Below are positions 16,452 through 24,545 of a stretch of DNA of 25,364 nucleotides, piece by piece. The DNA lies in NCBI GenBank assembly GCA_937868205.1, contig CALMMC010000143.1, positions 1-25,364 of the forward strand. Reading direction: 5' to 3'. The position numbers and the translations under genes are program-made. Under the pieces are notes generated by a model. It did no database searches. It was not told where the DNA came from and was given only the letters and a program-made list of their open reading frames with translations. Each line of letters begins with the position of its first letter. The stretch's first letter is position 1. This DNA is from JAAZPG01 sp012797375. Its GTDB lineage: Bacteria; Acidobacteriota; Aminicenantia; Aminicenantales; UBA4085.

Positions 16452-17699
16452 ATGTCACAGACGAGGCTCACGCCCGCCGACTCGGACTTCATCATGAAGC
16501 TCAACGAAGTGGGATATTCCAACTCGGAGATCGCCCGCAAGCTTGGGGTGACAGAAGGAGCCATTCGGTACCGGATCAACCGGCAGGATTCGGGCGAGCC
16601 GGACGGGAGGACGAGCAAGCCCTCGAGCCTGGACACTTTCCGGGAGTGGATCAGCGTCTGGATCGAGGACTATGAAGACAGCCGGCGGAGGCCGACGCTT
16701 CGGCTCCTCGAGCAGATGTTGCGGGAACATCACGGCTATGGCCGTTCCTATGACGCGTTGCGGCGGTATATCCGGAAGCGGTTTCCAGATTTTCACAAGA
16801 AGGGGGCGCGGTGCCGGTTGGAAACGCCGCCCGGGAAGCTTCTGTTCGTCGACTGGAAAGAGGATCTTCACGTCCAACTGGGAGCTCCGGAGGCTTGGGC
16901 GTCCGTCCAGGCGCTCTGTTTCGTCCTGGGCTTCAGCCGGAAAATGGCAGTCTGGTTTTCGTTTCGCAAGGACCTGGAGAGTTTCCTGGCTGGGCATCAG
17001 GAAGCGTTCCGGGATTACGGAGGACTTCCCGAGGCCATCCGGCCCGACTGCCTGCGCTCGGCGGTCCGGGTCTGGCGCGGCGCCGCCTCCACCCTCAACG
17101 AGCGATACCGGAAGTACCTTGAGCCTCTGGGTGTCATCGTGCTTCCAGCCAGGCCCGGGGCTCCGGAGGACAAGGGAAAAATCGAGAAGAGGATCCTGGA
17201 CGTGTTCTCCCGCCTGGATCTCCGCCATCGCGTCTACCGCGACCTGGACGATCTGACGAGCCGGGCCCGGGCGATCCTGGAGGATGCCGAGACGACGTGG
17301 CGCTCGGGGGCGACGGGCTTTTCGGTGGCCCGGAGCTTCACCTATGAAAAGCCGTACCTTAAACCGCTGCCGCTCCATTTTCCAGCGCTCCCGGTCAAGG
17401 AGTCGCGGACCAGAGTCAGGCGGGACGGCACGGTCTTTTTCGACGGCAACTACTACCAGGTGCCGGGCGGTTACCGGGACCGGTCGGTCTTCTGCCGGCA
17501 TACTGGCCAGGAGATCCTCATCGATCATGAGGGAGCGGAGATCGGGCGCTTTGCAGCTCTGCCTCAGGCCAAGGGGATGGTCAGGCTGTCGATCCCGGCA
17601 CTCGAGGACCCCAAACTCCATCTCAGTGAGCGGATCCGGATGTGGGGTCTCGAGGTCGCCCGCCGCCAGGTCCAGATCTATCAGGAGATGAGCCGATGA
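16452..17699 (+). CDS. IS21 transposase IstA
   Basis: 415 residues. Catalyses DNA cutting and joining of the element. N-terminal helix-turn-helix near residues 10-40 (GYSNSEIARKLGVTEGAIRY). The integrase-type catalytic core has Asp134 in FVDWKEDL, Asp199 in IRPDCLRSAV and Glu245 in KGKIEKRI, a complete DDE triad. A C-terminal beta-rich part follows (DGTVFFDGNYYQVPGGYR). ATG at 16452 has GGAGAG upstream. The gene ends in TGA overlapping the ATG of istB, so translation is coupled. Confidence 0.94.
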   Translation: MSQTRLTPADSDFIMKLNEVGYSNSEIARKLGVTEGAIRYRINRQDSGEPDGRTSKPSSLDTFREWISVWIEDYEDSRRRPTLRLLEQMLREHHGYGRSYDALRRYIRKRFPDFHKKGARCRLETPPGKLLFVDWKEDLHVQLGAPEAWASVQALCFVLGFSRKMAVWFSFRKDLESFLAGHQEAFRDYGGLPEAIRPDCLRSAVRVWRGAASTLNERYRKYLEPLGVIVLPARPGAPEDKGKIEKRILDVFSRLDLRHRVYRDLDDLTSRARAILEDAETTWRSGATGFSVARSFTYEKPYLKPLPLHFPALPVKESRTRVRRDGTVFFDGNYYQVPGGYRDRSVFCRHTGQEILIDHEGAEIGRFAALPQAKGMVRLSIPALEDPKLHLSERIRMWGLEVARRQVQIYQEMSR

Positions 17700-18457
17700 G
17701 TCTGACCGGAATCGAGCGGAACATGGAGATGCTGAAGCTCGTCCACACCCGCTCCTGCGTGGCCGAGCTGCTCGAGGAGGCGTCTCGGGAAAAGCACGGC
17801 CCGATGGAGTTTTTCGACAAGCTCCTGGCGATGGAGGTCGAGGCCCGGGAAGAACGGCGTATTGCCGCCTCGTTGAAGGTCTCGGGGCTGCCGCGGGGGA
17901 TGCGGCTCGAGTCGTTCGATTTCCTCTTCCAGCCGGCGGTCGAAAAGTCACGGGTGGACTTCCTGGGGAGCTGCGATTACATCCGGCGGGCGGAGAACGT
18001 TCTATTGTTCGGGCCGCCCGGGGTGGGCAAGTCACATCTGGCGGTGGGGCTTGGAGTTCGGGCGGTCGAGCACGGCTTCAGCGTCATCTATTACACGGTC
18101 GAAGAGCTGCTTCAGCAGCTGAAGCGACGGGCGGATATCCCGGTGGCGAAGCAGCGCGGCCGGGCGTATGTGAAAAGCAGCTTGGTCGTGGTCGACGAGC
18201 TCGGCTATCAGAGCCTCGACCGCGCGGAAACGCACCTGTTCTTCCAGTTCGTTTCGGCCCGGTACATGAAAGGCTCGACGATCATCACCTCCAACCGGTC
18301 GGTCAAGGACTGGGTCCAGATCTTCGCCGGCGACGAGATGGCGGCGACGGCGGTTCTCGATCGACTCTTCCACAAGGCTCATATCTTCAATATCGACGGG
18401 CACAGCTATCGACTGAAAGACTTCAACCAAACCATGAAGGGAGCTCACCTGGAATGA
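17696..18457 (+). CDS. IS21 transposition helper ATPase IstB
   Basis: 253 residues, AAA+ ATPase that assembles on DNA and activates IstA for target insertion. Walker A GPPGVGKS at 106-113 and Walker B LVVVDELGY at about 163-171 are intact. ATG at 17696 overlaps the istA stop as ATGA, with AGGAG before it. A longer frame starting upstream inside istA has no ribosome site. Length is standard for IstB. Confidence 0.95.
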   Translation: MSLTGIERNMEMLKLVHTRSCVAELLEEASREKHGPMEFFDKLLAMEVEAREERRIAASLKVSGLPRGMRLESFDFLFQPAVEKSRVDFLGSCDYIRRAENVLLFGPPGVGKSHLAVGLGVRAVEHGFSVIYYTVEELLQQLKRRADIPVAKQRGRAYVKSSLVVVDELGYQSLDRAETHLFFQFVSARYMKGSTIITSNRSVKDWVQIFAGDEMAATAVLDRLFHKAHIFNIDGHSYRLKDFNQTMKGAHLE

Positions 18458-18483
18458 ATCGTCCCGTTGTTCCTCGAGAGGCC

Positions 18484-18534
18484 CTCGTAAATCTACACGC
18501 CGATTTATCTCGTAAATCTATGCGCCTATTGACA
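18484..18534 (-). repeat. IS21 right terminal repeat
   Basis: Contains two copies of CTCGTAAATCTA (18484 and 18510) and ends GACA at 18534. On the minus strand it supplies the last five codons and stop of the truncated DUF1254 gene. Confidence 0.7.
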
Positions 18535-19369
18535 TTTTACCTGGTATGATCCCAATCTTACTCATAATCGCAACCATTGGCCAATCATTAATATGAGGTG
18601 GGTTTTCTATCATTAGTTGAGAAAAGATTTCAAAAAAAGTAGCGGCATCCATCTGAGCTATCACTTGAGGTGGATCAAGGACACCATTTTTAAATTCATT
18701 AGTAATTTTGAGAAAGTGAGATTCATTGTTAGAAGTTGCTTCCTTTTGGCTTGGTTTTATCTTTTGATCAATAATTTTCTCCAGATGGTATCCATCCTGA
18801 ATTTCATGGATGCTGGAATAATCATCTTCGCCGCCAATTTCGGTCCGACCAACTATCCATACTTGATTTGTCGATGATTTTATCAATTTATAACTATTTA
18901 TTAACTCATCAATATTAGGAAGTGAAATTGATGATAATTGGCCATCCCAGTTGGGTCCTACTATAAGAAATTGTCCTCCTTCTGAACCGGTAGTCCGGGA
19001 ACTGGGACCGGCAAAAGTGTCAGTCCACATGTCCATCATTTGTAGCAGATAGTAATGATCTCCAGTTTTGGGGACAGTAAGGAGAACTGGACCTTTAGAA
19101 AGGTCGAGCCATGCCATTGAGTAAAGCGTATCGCGGTTCCAACGGACTATGTCACGATCACTGGGTAACGGGAGATCCCGATAATGTAGAAACTGATTAT
19201 CAGGGATATCTTGTTTGATTTGAGTAGCTTTCATCAACACATTCGGGTAGGCAAAGTCATAAGTTTGAAAGCCAATTTCATATATGTTTTCGGTAGCTAT
19301 TGCAAAATCACTGGTAACTAATAAAAAAAAGCAGGTTATCAATAGGAAAAAAAGCATTAAGTTTCTCAT
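18518..19369 (-). pseudogene. DUF1254 protein truncated by IS21
   Basis: 283 residues, of which the last few are encoded by the IS21 end. Start ATG at 19369 follows GGAGGGG at five bases. A signal peptide covers roughly residues 1-25 (MRNLMLFFLLITCFFLL). The DUF1254 domain is clear: YPNVLMKATQ, NRDTLYSMAWLDLSKGPVLL, YYLLQMMDMWTDTFAGPSSR and QVWIVGRTEIGG. Family proteins are exported, usually about 450-490 residues, with a C-terminal DUF1214 domain and unknown role. Here that domain is missing: the frame reaches KIGIIPGK and then enters the IS. The missing part is not found on the other side of the IS, so a deletion accompanied or followed the insertion. Markedly AT-rich, like 15042-16107. Confidence 0.85.
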
Positions 19370-19423
19370 ATTAACCCCTCCAAGCAAATGAAAATTTATT
19401 TTTTTGTGATAGCAAAGCGAAAA

Positions 19424-19462
19424 TGTCCCCTTTAACTGCCAAGGTAAAATGTCCCCTTTCGA
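19424..19462 (+). repeat. ISNCY-type left terminal inverted repeat
   Basis: TGTCCCC, TTTAACTGCC, then a second TGTCCCCTTTCGA. It matches the reverse complement of 20735-20772. Confidence 0.75.
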
Positions 19463-19474
19463 AGGGAGGGGGAC

Positions 19475-20788
19475 ATGGAAGAGAGGATCGTATTGAGCAG
19501 CCGTGAGATCCAGCGTTCTTTGGTCTTACAGAAGGTCCTTGAACGAGGATTAACCCTTAAGACGGCGGCCAAGCTGATGAAGCTCGGTTATCGCCAGGCC
19601 AAGCGTCTCTTGGTCCGTCTTCGCCGGGATGGGCCCAAGGGATTGGCCCATCGAAATCGAGGCCGGAAAGCCGCCAATGCCTATGATCCGAAGATCCGGC
19701 ACAAGGTCTTGGCCCTCTCCCATGGTCGCTATGCCCAGTTCAACGACACCCACTTTGTGGAAATGTTGGCGGAACGGGAGGGGCTGGCGATCAGCCGGGA
19801 GACCGTCCGCGGTTGGCGCAGGGAGGCAGGGATCAAGGCCAAACGGCAGCGAAGACCTCCCCGCCACCACAAGCGACGGCCGAGGCGGCCGATCATGGGC
19901 TTGCTGGCCCAATGGGATGGAAGCCCCCACCCTTGGTTCGGCTCGCAACATCCTCCCTGCTGCCTCCTCCATGCCGTTGACGACGCGACCAATACGGTCC
20001 TGGGCATGCTGTTCCGGCCTCAGGAAGACGCCATCGGCTATCTCCGCCTCCTGGATATGATCCTCCGGCGCCACGGCATCCCCGTCGCTATCTATCAGGA
20101 CCGCCATGCGGCGCTCTTTCGTACGGATACTCACTGGAGCCATGAGGAGGAACTGGCCGGAATCCGCTTCCCCACCCATGTCGGCCGGGTCCTGGAAGAA
20201 GTCGGCATCGAAGCCCTGGCGGCCTTATCGCCCCAAGCTAAAGGCCGAATCGAACGTCAGGGAGGGACCTTCCAGGACCGGCTCGTCGCGGAACTGGCCT
20301 TGGCCGGCATTACCGACATCGAGATCGCCAACACCTGGTTGGAAACAACCTTCATCCCCCGCTTCAATGCCCGCTTCGCCATAGCCCCGCAACAGTCCGG
20401 CTCCGCTTTCCGTCCCATCAAAGCCGCCGACCGGTATCGCCTGGTCGCTTTCGCTTACCAAGCGGTCGTGGCCAACGACAATACCGTCCGCTTGGGCCGT
20501 CTGACGATCGATATCCCTCCCGGTTCGCCTCGACGCTCGTATGCCCATCAAAAGGTCTTGGTGCGGCAGCACCTGGACGGGGCTTGGACGGTCTGGCAGG
20601 AAGACGTCCAACTGGCTCGTCACGCCCCCACCCCACTGCGAGAGCCTTGGAGGGGTTGGAAACCCCGTGAACACGGCGATGACCATCGAGCTCGACATCT
20701 CATCCAAATCTATCTCCAGACAACCCCTGCTCCGCTCGAAGGGGACATTTTCGCTCGGCAGTTAGGGGGACATATTGACTCGGCTTAA
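19475..20788 (+). CDS. ISNCY-type transposase
   Basis: 437 residues, DDE transposase with an integrase-like core. N-terminal helix-turn-helix near 25-45 (GLTLKTAAKLMKLGYRQAK). Catalytic candidates: Asp148 in LAQWDGSPHPWFG, Asp209 in IYQDRHAALF and Glu260 in PQAKGRIERQGGTFQDRL, the typical family arrangement. ATG at 19475 follows GGGAGGGGG. The reading frame runs through the right terminal repeat and stops at a TAA about 14 bases outside the element, so the last five or so residues depend on the insertion site. Apparently intact. Confidence 0.9.
   Translation: MEERIVLSSREIQRSLVLQKVLERGLTLKTAAKLMKLGYRQAKRLLVRLRRDGPKGLAHRNRGRKAANAYDPKIRHKVLALSHGRYAQFNDTHFVEMLAEREGLAISRETVRGWRREAGIKAKRQRRPPRHHKRRPRRPIMGLLAQWDGSPHPWFGSQHPPCCLLHAVDDATNTVLGMLFRPQEDAIGYLRLLDMILRRHGIPVAIYQDRHAALFRTDTHWSHEEELAGIRFPTHVGRVLEEVGIEALAALSPQAKGRIERQGGTFQDRLVAELALAGITDIEIANTWLETTFIPRFNARFAIAPQQSGSAFRPIKAADRYRLVAFAYQAVVANDNTVRLGRLTIDIPPGSPRRSYAHQKVLVRQHLDGAWTVWQEDVQLARHAPTPLREPWRGWKPREHGDDHRARHLIQIYLQTTPAPLEGDIFARQLGGHIDSA
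20735..20772 (-). repeat. ISNCY-type right terminal inverted repeat
   Basis: Holds two inverted TGTCCCC units and the AACTGCC block. It also encodes the C-terminal residues of the transposase. Confidence 0.75.
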
Positions 20789-20919
20789 ACACCCTGCGCA
20801 TTGAATCAACTAATATGTAACCGAAATCCCGATCCTTCTTCGGCGGCGTTTTTCTAGGATTCAACAGCCCGGCGTTCGGTCAGACGTTATGTGAGTCGAT
20901 GCGCCCCGGCCGAAGACGG

Positions 20920-20959
20920 AAAAAAAACGCCCCGCCCCCCTTGGAAGGGGAGCGGGGCG
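20920..20959 (-). terminator. Intrinsic terminator of the M28 peptidase gene
   Basis: Read on the minus strand, the arms CGCCCCGC and GCGGGGCG (20952-20959 and 20928-20935), extended by inner CCCC/GGGG pairs, are followed by eight T (20920-20927). About 40 bases past the stop codon. Textbook form. Confidence 0.85.
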
Positions 20960-20999
20960 CGGGAGACGGATCGAAAAACAGCGCGGCCGCCGGACCGGA

Positions 21000-22817
21000 T
21001 TATTGATCAGCCCGGGCGAACGCGGTCAGGTAGCCGATCCGGCAGATTTTCGTGAACAGCTCGGGATTGATCTTCTCGATGCTGTCGCTCGTCTGGTGAT
21101 AATCCTCCGTCATGGCTCCCATGAAATAGACGTAGGGGATCTTGGCCTGGGAGAACGGGGCGTGATCGGACCCGCCGCCCGCCGAGCCGAGGGGGCTTTC
21201 CCGGAAAGCCAAATCCAATCCGACATAGGCGTTCATTTCCTTGGCCAGGCGGACAAGATCCGTCCCTTCCGTCACGAACACGCCGGCGTACTGGTCCGGA
21301 CGGATCTTCTTGACCATCTCCTCGGCTCCCGGGACGCTGTAGCGCCGGACGGCCAGGGCCAGGGCGGCCGCGTCGTAGGAGCGGCTGATCATGTCGTAAT
21401 TCAGGTAGCCGACGGTTTTTTCGAGGGGAAAGAAGGGATGGGCGACGTAATAGCGGGAACCGTACAAGCCCTTTTCCTCGCCGGTCCAGAGGGCGAAAAC
21501 GACCGACCGTTTGGGCTTGACCGGATTGACGGCCATCGCCCGGGCGATGGCCAGGACGCCGGCCGAGCCCGAGCCGTTGTCGTCGGCTCCGTTGAACACG
21601 TAGTCTTCCCAGGCCCCGAGGTGGTCGAAATGGGCTCCGATGACGAAGCATTCCTTCTTGAGCTCGGGATCGGACCCTTCGATCACGGCGAGAACGTTGG
21701 GGCTCTGGACGAGGGACGTCCGGGCCGTGGTCGCGATGGTCAGCTTCGTTCCCGGCACGAGGCAGGAGGCCGGCTTGAAGGCCGTCTCGATCTTCTTCTT
21801 GAATTCGTCGACCGTTTGGCCCGTCCCCTCGAGAATCGCGTCGGCGATCTCCCGGGTGACGGTCAGCGCCGCCCTCCCGCCCATGGGCGCGGAGGCGTCG
21901 CCCGCGACCTGGAGGCGCAGCCGGGGCTTGCGGATGATCGGACGGTCGTCGGACGGCTTCTCCGGCGCGGCCAAGTCGCGGAAGATCTCCCGGTCCCGGG
22001 GGGCGTTATCGACCTGGACGACGGCCGCCGCGCCCCGGGCGAGGATCGCCTCGACCTTGGAGAAGCGGGGAGGACCGCCGCGGCGCATCATCATTTCGAA
22101 GCCGGCGACTGTCGGGCAGTATTTTTCCTTAAGCGCCTTGTCGGCTTGGAAGAGGGACTGGGGATTGTCCTTGCCCGGGGCCTCCGTCAGGATCAGGACG
22201 ATCTTTCCCTTAAGATCGAGGCCCTTGAGCTCGTCGAACCCAACCGTCGGCTCGCTGATGCCGTAGCCGGCGAACACGACCGGGGCGGAAATCGTCACGG
22301 CCGGTCCCGGAACGATCGCGAAATCGACGCCGCCCGCATAGGCGCGCGTTTTAACGCCGGGGCCCTTGGCGACTTCGACGGTGAGAGTGCTCCGAACGTC
22401 GGAGATCTCCTTGAAGGCGATGTTCTGGAAATAGCTCCTCTCGGCGGCCGGGGGCGGCGGGGTCGACCCGAAGCGCCGCGGGCCGCGGGGCGCGGGCGGG
22501 AAATCGCCTGCCGGCTTGAGGCCCCACATTTTAAAAAGCGAGGCGGCGTAATCGGCCGCCTGGGCGTAGCCGGAGGTGCCGGTCTCGCGGCCTTCCATCC
22601 AATCGGAGGAGAGATAGGCGAGCATGGCCGTCGTCTCCCGGGGAGTGATGGACTCGAAGCCGGCCCGGGATTTCTCGGGGACCGGAGCGGGCCGGTCCAC
22701 GAGGCAAAGGGCTTTCTGGACGTCCTCGAGCTTCAACGGAGGCTGGGGCGGCATTTGGGCCTGGAGGGTGAGAAAAGCGGCGATCACGGCGACCGCCCCG
22801 ACGAGATGTCTCTTCAT
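21000..22817 (-). CDS. Exported M28 family metallopeptidase with PA-like insert
   Basis: 605 residues. Zinc aminopeptidase or carboxypeptidase fold, secreted to the periplasm or outside. ATG at 22817 has AAGGAG eight bases upstream. Signal peptide about 1-20 (VAVIAAFLTLQA). The stretch about 150-345 resembles the protease-associated insert. Two-metal site residues are all visible: His396 and Asp398 in GAHFDHLG, Asp412 in GADDNGSG, Glu447 and Glu448 in WTGEEKG, Asp475 in NYDMISR and His552 in SDHAPF. It ends in a strong terminator and is a single-gene unit. Specificity is unknown. Together with the oligopeptidase and the S12 hydrolase it suggests a peptide-degrading lifestyle. Confidence 0.93.
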   Translation of the reverse strand: MKRHLVGAVAVIAAFLTLQAQMPPQPPLKLEDVQKALCLVDRPAPVPEKSRAGFESITPRETTAMLAYLSSDWMEGRETGTSGYAQAADYAASLFKMWGLKPAGDFPPAPRGPRRFGSTPPPPAAERSYFQNIAFKEISDVRSTLTVEVAKGPGVKTRAYAGGVDFAIVPGPAVTISAPVVFAGYGISEPTVGFDELKGLDLKGKIVLILTEAPGKDNPQSLFQADKALKEKYCPTVAGFEMMMRRGGPPRFSKVEAILARGAAAVVQVDNAPRDREIFRDLAAPEKPSDDRPIIRKPRLRLQVAGDASAPMGGRAALTVTREIADAILEGTGQTVDEFKKKIETAFKPASCLVPGTKLTIATTARTSLVQSPNVLAVIEGSDPELKKECFVIGAHFDHLGAWEDYVFNGADDNGSGSAGVLAIARAMAVNPVKPKRSVVFALWTGEEKGLYGSRYYVAHPFFPLEKTVGYLNYDMISRSYDAAALALAVRRYSVPGAEEMVKKIRPDQYAGVFVTEGTDLVRLAKEMNAYVGLDLAFRESPLGSAGGGSDHAPFSQAKIPYVYFMGAMTEDYHQTSDSIEKINPELFTKICRIGYLTAFARADQ

Positions 22818-22851
22818 GGCGCGGACTCCTTCGGAAAGATGCGAACTCGTC

Positions 22852-22857
22852 ATTATA
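22852..22857 (-). promoter_or_regulatory. -10 box upstream of the M28 gene
   Basis: TATAAT on the minus strand, about 35 bases before the ATG. No good -35 box is found at 16-18 bases, so an activator or a non-standard promoter is possible. Confidence 0.4.
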
Positions 22858-23008
22858 GACGATCCGGCCGTCCATTTCCTTCCCCTGTTTGATAAAAACG
22901 TCCGGTTTCCCGCCGATATTCTCTCCGGCCGTTTAAAGCCTTGTCCGCGGGCGGGCATGGCTTTGTCCCTCGCTCCCGGGCGGGATTTCAGCCGGCGCGG
23001 GGAGGACC

Positions 23009-23037
23009 TTGCCTCTGGGGGCGGCCTCGGTTACAAT
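23009..23037 (+). promoter_or_regulatory. tRNA-Arg promoter
   Basis: TTGCCT (23009-23014), 17-base spacer, TACAAT (23032-23037), 15 bases before the tRNA. It is probably also the promoter of the potassium channel gene that follows. Confidence 0.6.
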
Positions 23038-23052
23038 ACGGACCGTTCCCGC

Positions 23053-23129
23053 GTGCCTGTAGCTCAGTTGGATAGAGCGACGGCCTCCGGAGCCGTAGGT
23101 CACAGGTTCGAATCCTGTCAGGCACGCCA
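23053..23129 (+). tRNA. tRNA-Arg (anticodon CCG)
   Basis: 74 bases plus encoded CCA (23127-23129). Acceptor arms GTGCCTG/CAGGCAC, D arm GCTCAGTTGGATAGAGC, anticodon loop CTCCGGA with anticodon CCG for codon CGG, and T arm CAGGTTCGAATCCTG. The discriminator is G. Confidence 0.96.
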
Positions 23130-23138
23130 TCATCGCCC

Positions 23139-24176
23139 ATGGCCAGCAGAAAGCGTCTCGTCGCCGCTCTGACGGTCTTCCTTCTCGTCTTCGTCATCGG
23201 GGTCGCCGGCTTCAAAATCCTCGGCGGGCCCGAATGGACGATCCTCGACGCCATGTACATGACCGTCATCACCGTGGCCACGGTCGGTTACGGCGAGGTC
23301 CATGACCTGAGCGCCCATCCGGCCGCCCGGGCGTTCGGCGTCGTCTACGTCATCCTCTGCCTGGGGACGATCGCCTTCGCCGTTTCCTCCATGACCGCGT
23401 TCGTCGTGGAGGGCGAGCTCCGGAACATTCTGGGGAGACACAAGATGGAAAAAGCCATCGCCCATCTCGGAAATCATTACATCGTCTGCGGCAGCGACGA
23501 GACGGCCCAAACGGTCGTCCAGGAGCTCCTCCAGACGAAAAAGCCCTTCCTCGTCGTCGACCCGTCGGCCGAGCGGATGGAGAAGATGAAAGCCCTGGGG
23601 GAAATCGTGTGGGTCCTGGGCGATCCGTCCGAGGACGACGTCCTGCGGAAGGCCGGCATCGGCCGGGCCCGGGGGATTCTCTGCTTATTGCCCAGCGACG
23701 AGGCCAACCTCTTCGTCGTCGTGACGGCCAAGAGCTTGAATCCCGCGATCCGGGTCGTGGCCAAGGGGATCGACGTCCGGTCGCACGACAAGATGAAGAA
23801 GGCCGGGGCGGACAGCGTCATCTCCCCGGCGTTCATCGGGGGGATGCGGATGGTTTCGGAGATGATCCGCCCGGCGACGACCACGTTCCTCGACCTGATG
23901 CTCCGGGAGCGGGACCGGGTTCTCCGGTTCGACGAAGTGACCGTGCCGCCCGGATCGCCGCTGGCCGGCAAGACGGTGGGCGAGGCGGATTTCGAATCCC
24001 GGACCGGGGCCCTGTTTGTCGCCCGAAGAAGGGGAGGGGGGAAGGATTTCGACTTCAATCCCGGAAAAAACGCCCGGATCGAAGCCGGCGACGTGTTGGT
24101 TTTCATCGCCGCGCCCGAAATGATCGCCGGATTGGAGAAGATCGCCGGAGGGCCGGAAAAGCCCGTCGCGGCGTGA
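23139..24176 (+). CDS. Potassium channel protein with RCK (TrkA-N/TrkA-C) domain
   Basis: 345 residues, two-transmembrane channel of the MthK/Kch style in the inner membrane. Membrane helices at about 6-27 and 66-90 flank the pore loop with the filter TVGYG at 48-52. The cytoplasmic RCK part starts with HYIVCGSDETAQ near 113; the usual GxGxxG glycines are only partly kept, so nucleotide binding may differ. A TrkA-C-like domain follows near 255-335 (FDEVTVPPGSPLAGKTVGE, then DVLVFIAAPE). ATG at 23139 lies nine bases after the tRNA-Arg CCA and has no clear ribosome site of its own. It is probably read from the tRNA promoter. Role: gated K+ flux and osmotic or ionic balance. Confidence 0.92.
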   Translation: MASRKRLVAALTVFLLVFVIGVAGFKILGGPEWTILDAMYMTVITVATVGYGEVHDLSAHPAARAFGVVYVILCLGTIAFAVSSMTAFVVEGELRNILGRHKMEKAIAHLGNHYIVCGSDETAQTVVQELLQTKKPFLVVDPSAERMEKMKALGEIVWVLGDPSEDDVLRKAGIGRARGILCLLPSDEANLFVVVTAKSLNPAIRVVAKGIDVRSHDKMKKAGADSVISPAFIGGMRMVSEMIRPATTTFLDLMLRERDRVLRFDEVTVPPGSPLAGKTVGEADFESRTGALFVARRRGGGKDFDFNPGKNARIEAGDVLVFIAAPEMIAGLEKIAGGPEKPVAA

Positions 24177-24290
24177 AATTCCGCCGGGACCTGACGCATT
24201 GTTCCGCTCGAGAATCCCGGTCCCCGGAAGCCGAGACATTTCCGGCAAGATCGCCGCGGATCGCCGATCATTCTGACCAATTCAGGCCGT

Positions 24291-24319
24291 TTGACAACGA
24301 AAGCCCTCTCGGCTACACT
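24291..24319 (+). promoter_or_regulatory. tRNA-Lys promoter
   Basis: Perfect TTGACA (24291-24296), 17-base spacer, TACACT (24314-24319), 13 bases before the tRNA. The 157 bases between the channel gene and the tRNA hold nothing else that I can see. Confidence 0.8.
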
Positions 24320-24332
24320 ACTTTCCCTCGAT

Positions 24333-24405
24333 GGCCCGTTAGCTCAATTGGTAGAGCAGCGGACTCTTAATCCGCGGGTTATAGGTTCAAGTCCTATACG
24401 GGTCA
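24333..24405 (+). tRNA. tRNA-Lys (anticodon CTT)
   Basis: 73 bases. Acceptor arms GGCCCGT/ACGGGTC (one G-T pair), discriminator A, anticodon stem GCGGA/TCCGC with loop CTCTTAA giving anticodon CTT for AAG. T arm contains GGTTCAAGTCC. CCA is not encoded, unlike tRNA-Arg. Confidence 0.95.
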
Positions 24406-24419
24406 TTCCTTTTTTTTCC

Positions 24420-24448
24420 CCTGATAGGCTGATTTATCAGGCGTTTTT
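24420..24448 (+). terminator. Terminator after tRNA-Lys
   Basis: CCTGATA (24420-24426) and TATCAGG (24435-24441) form a stem with an 8-base loop, followed by CG and five T. A further T run directly after the tRNA (about 24408-24416) may add to release. Confidence 0.75.
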
Positions 24449-24545
24449 CTATGTTCGCTCGAAGACTTGCTATATAGTCCAAGTATGCAGAAAATAGCCG
24501 ATGATAGCGCCCGGGGCGTCATAATTCTTGACAGTGGGAGTTGAC

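Larger units (their letters stand above)
16308..18534 (+). mobile_element. IS21-family insertion sequence
   Basis: About 2.23 kb, normal for the family. Ends are TGTC...GACA, and each end carries two related copies of a TCTACGAG / CTCGTAAATCTA unit, the multiple terminal repeats expected for IS21. It holds istA and istB with a four-base start-stop overlap. Flanking bases do not form an evident target duplication. Its right end interrupts a DUF1254 gene. Both genes look intact, so the element may still be active. Confidence 0.9.
19424..20772 (+). mobile_element. ISNCY-type insertion sequence
   Basis: About 1.35 kb with one transposase gene. Each end has two TGTCCCC units separated by an AACTGCC block: left at 19424 and 19450, right ending at 20754 (inverted) and 20772. 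The left limit is uncertain by some 15 bases, because the outer sequence GCGAAAATGTCCCC also recurs inside the right end. No clear target duplication is visible. It lies 55 bases upstream of the DUF1254 start codon and may have cut off that gene's promoter. Confidence 0.8.

Noticed and set aside
14267..20900. Possible defence island with a working restriction-modification system
   Set aside because: Only a short C-terminal HsdS-like piece is present. There is no methylase, nuclease, CRISPR array or other complete defence module.
21003..22892. 629-codon plus-strand frame opposite the M28 peptidase
   Set aside because: Shadow of high-GC coding DNA. The minus-strand gene has all metal ligands, a ribosome site and a terminator.
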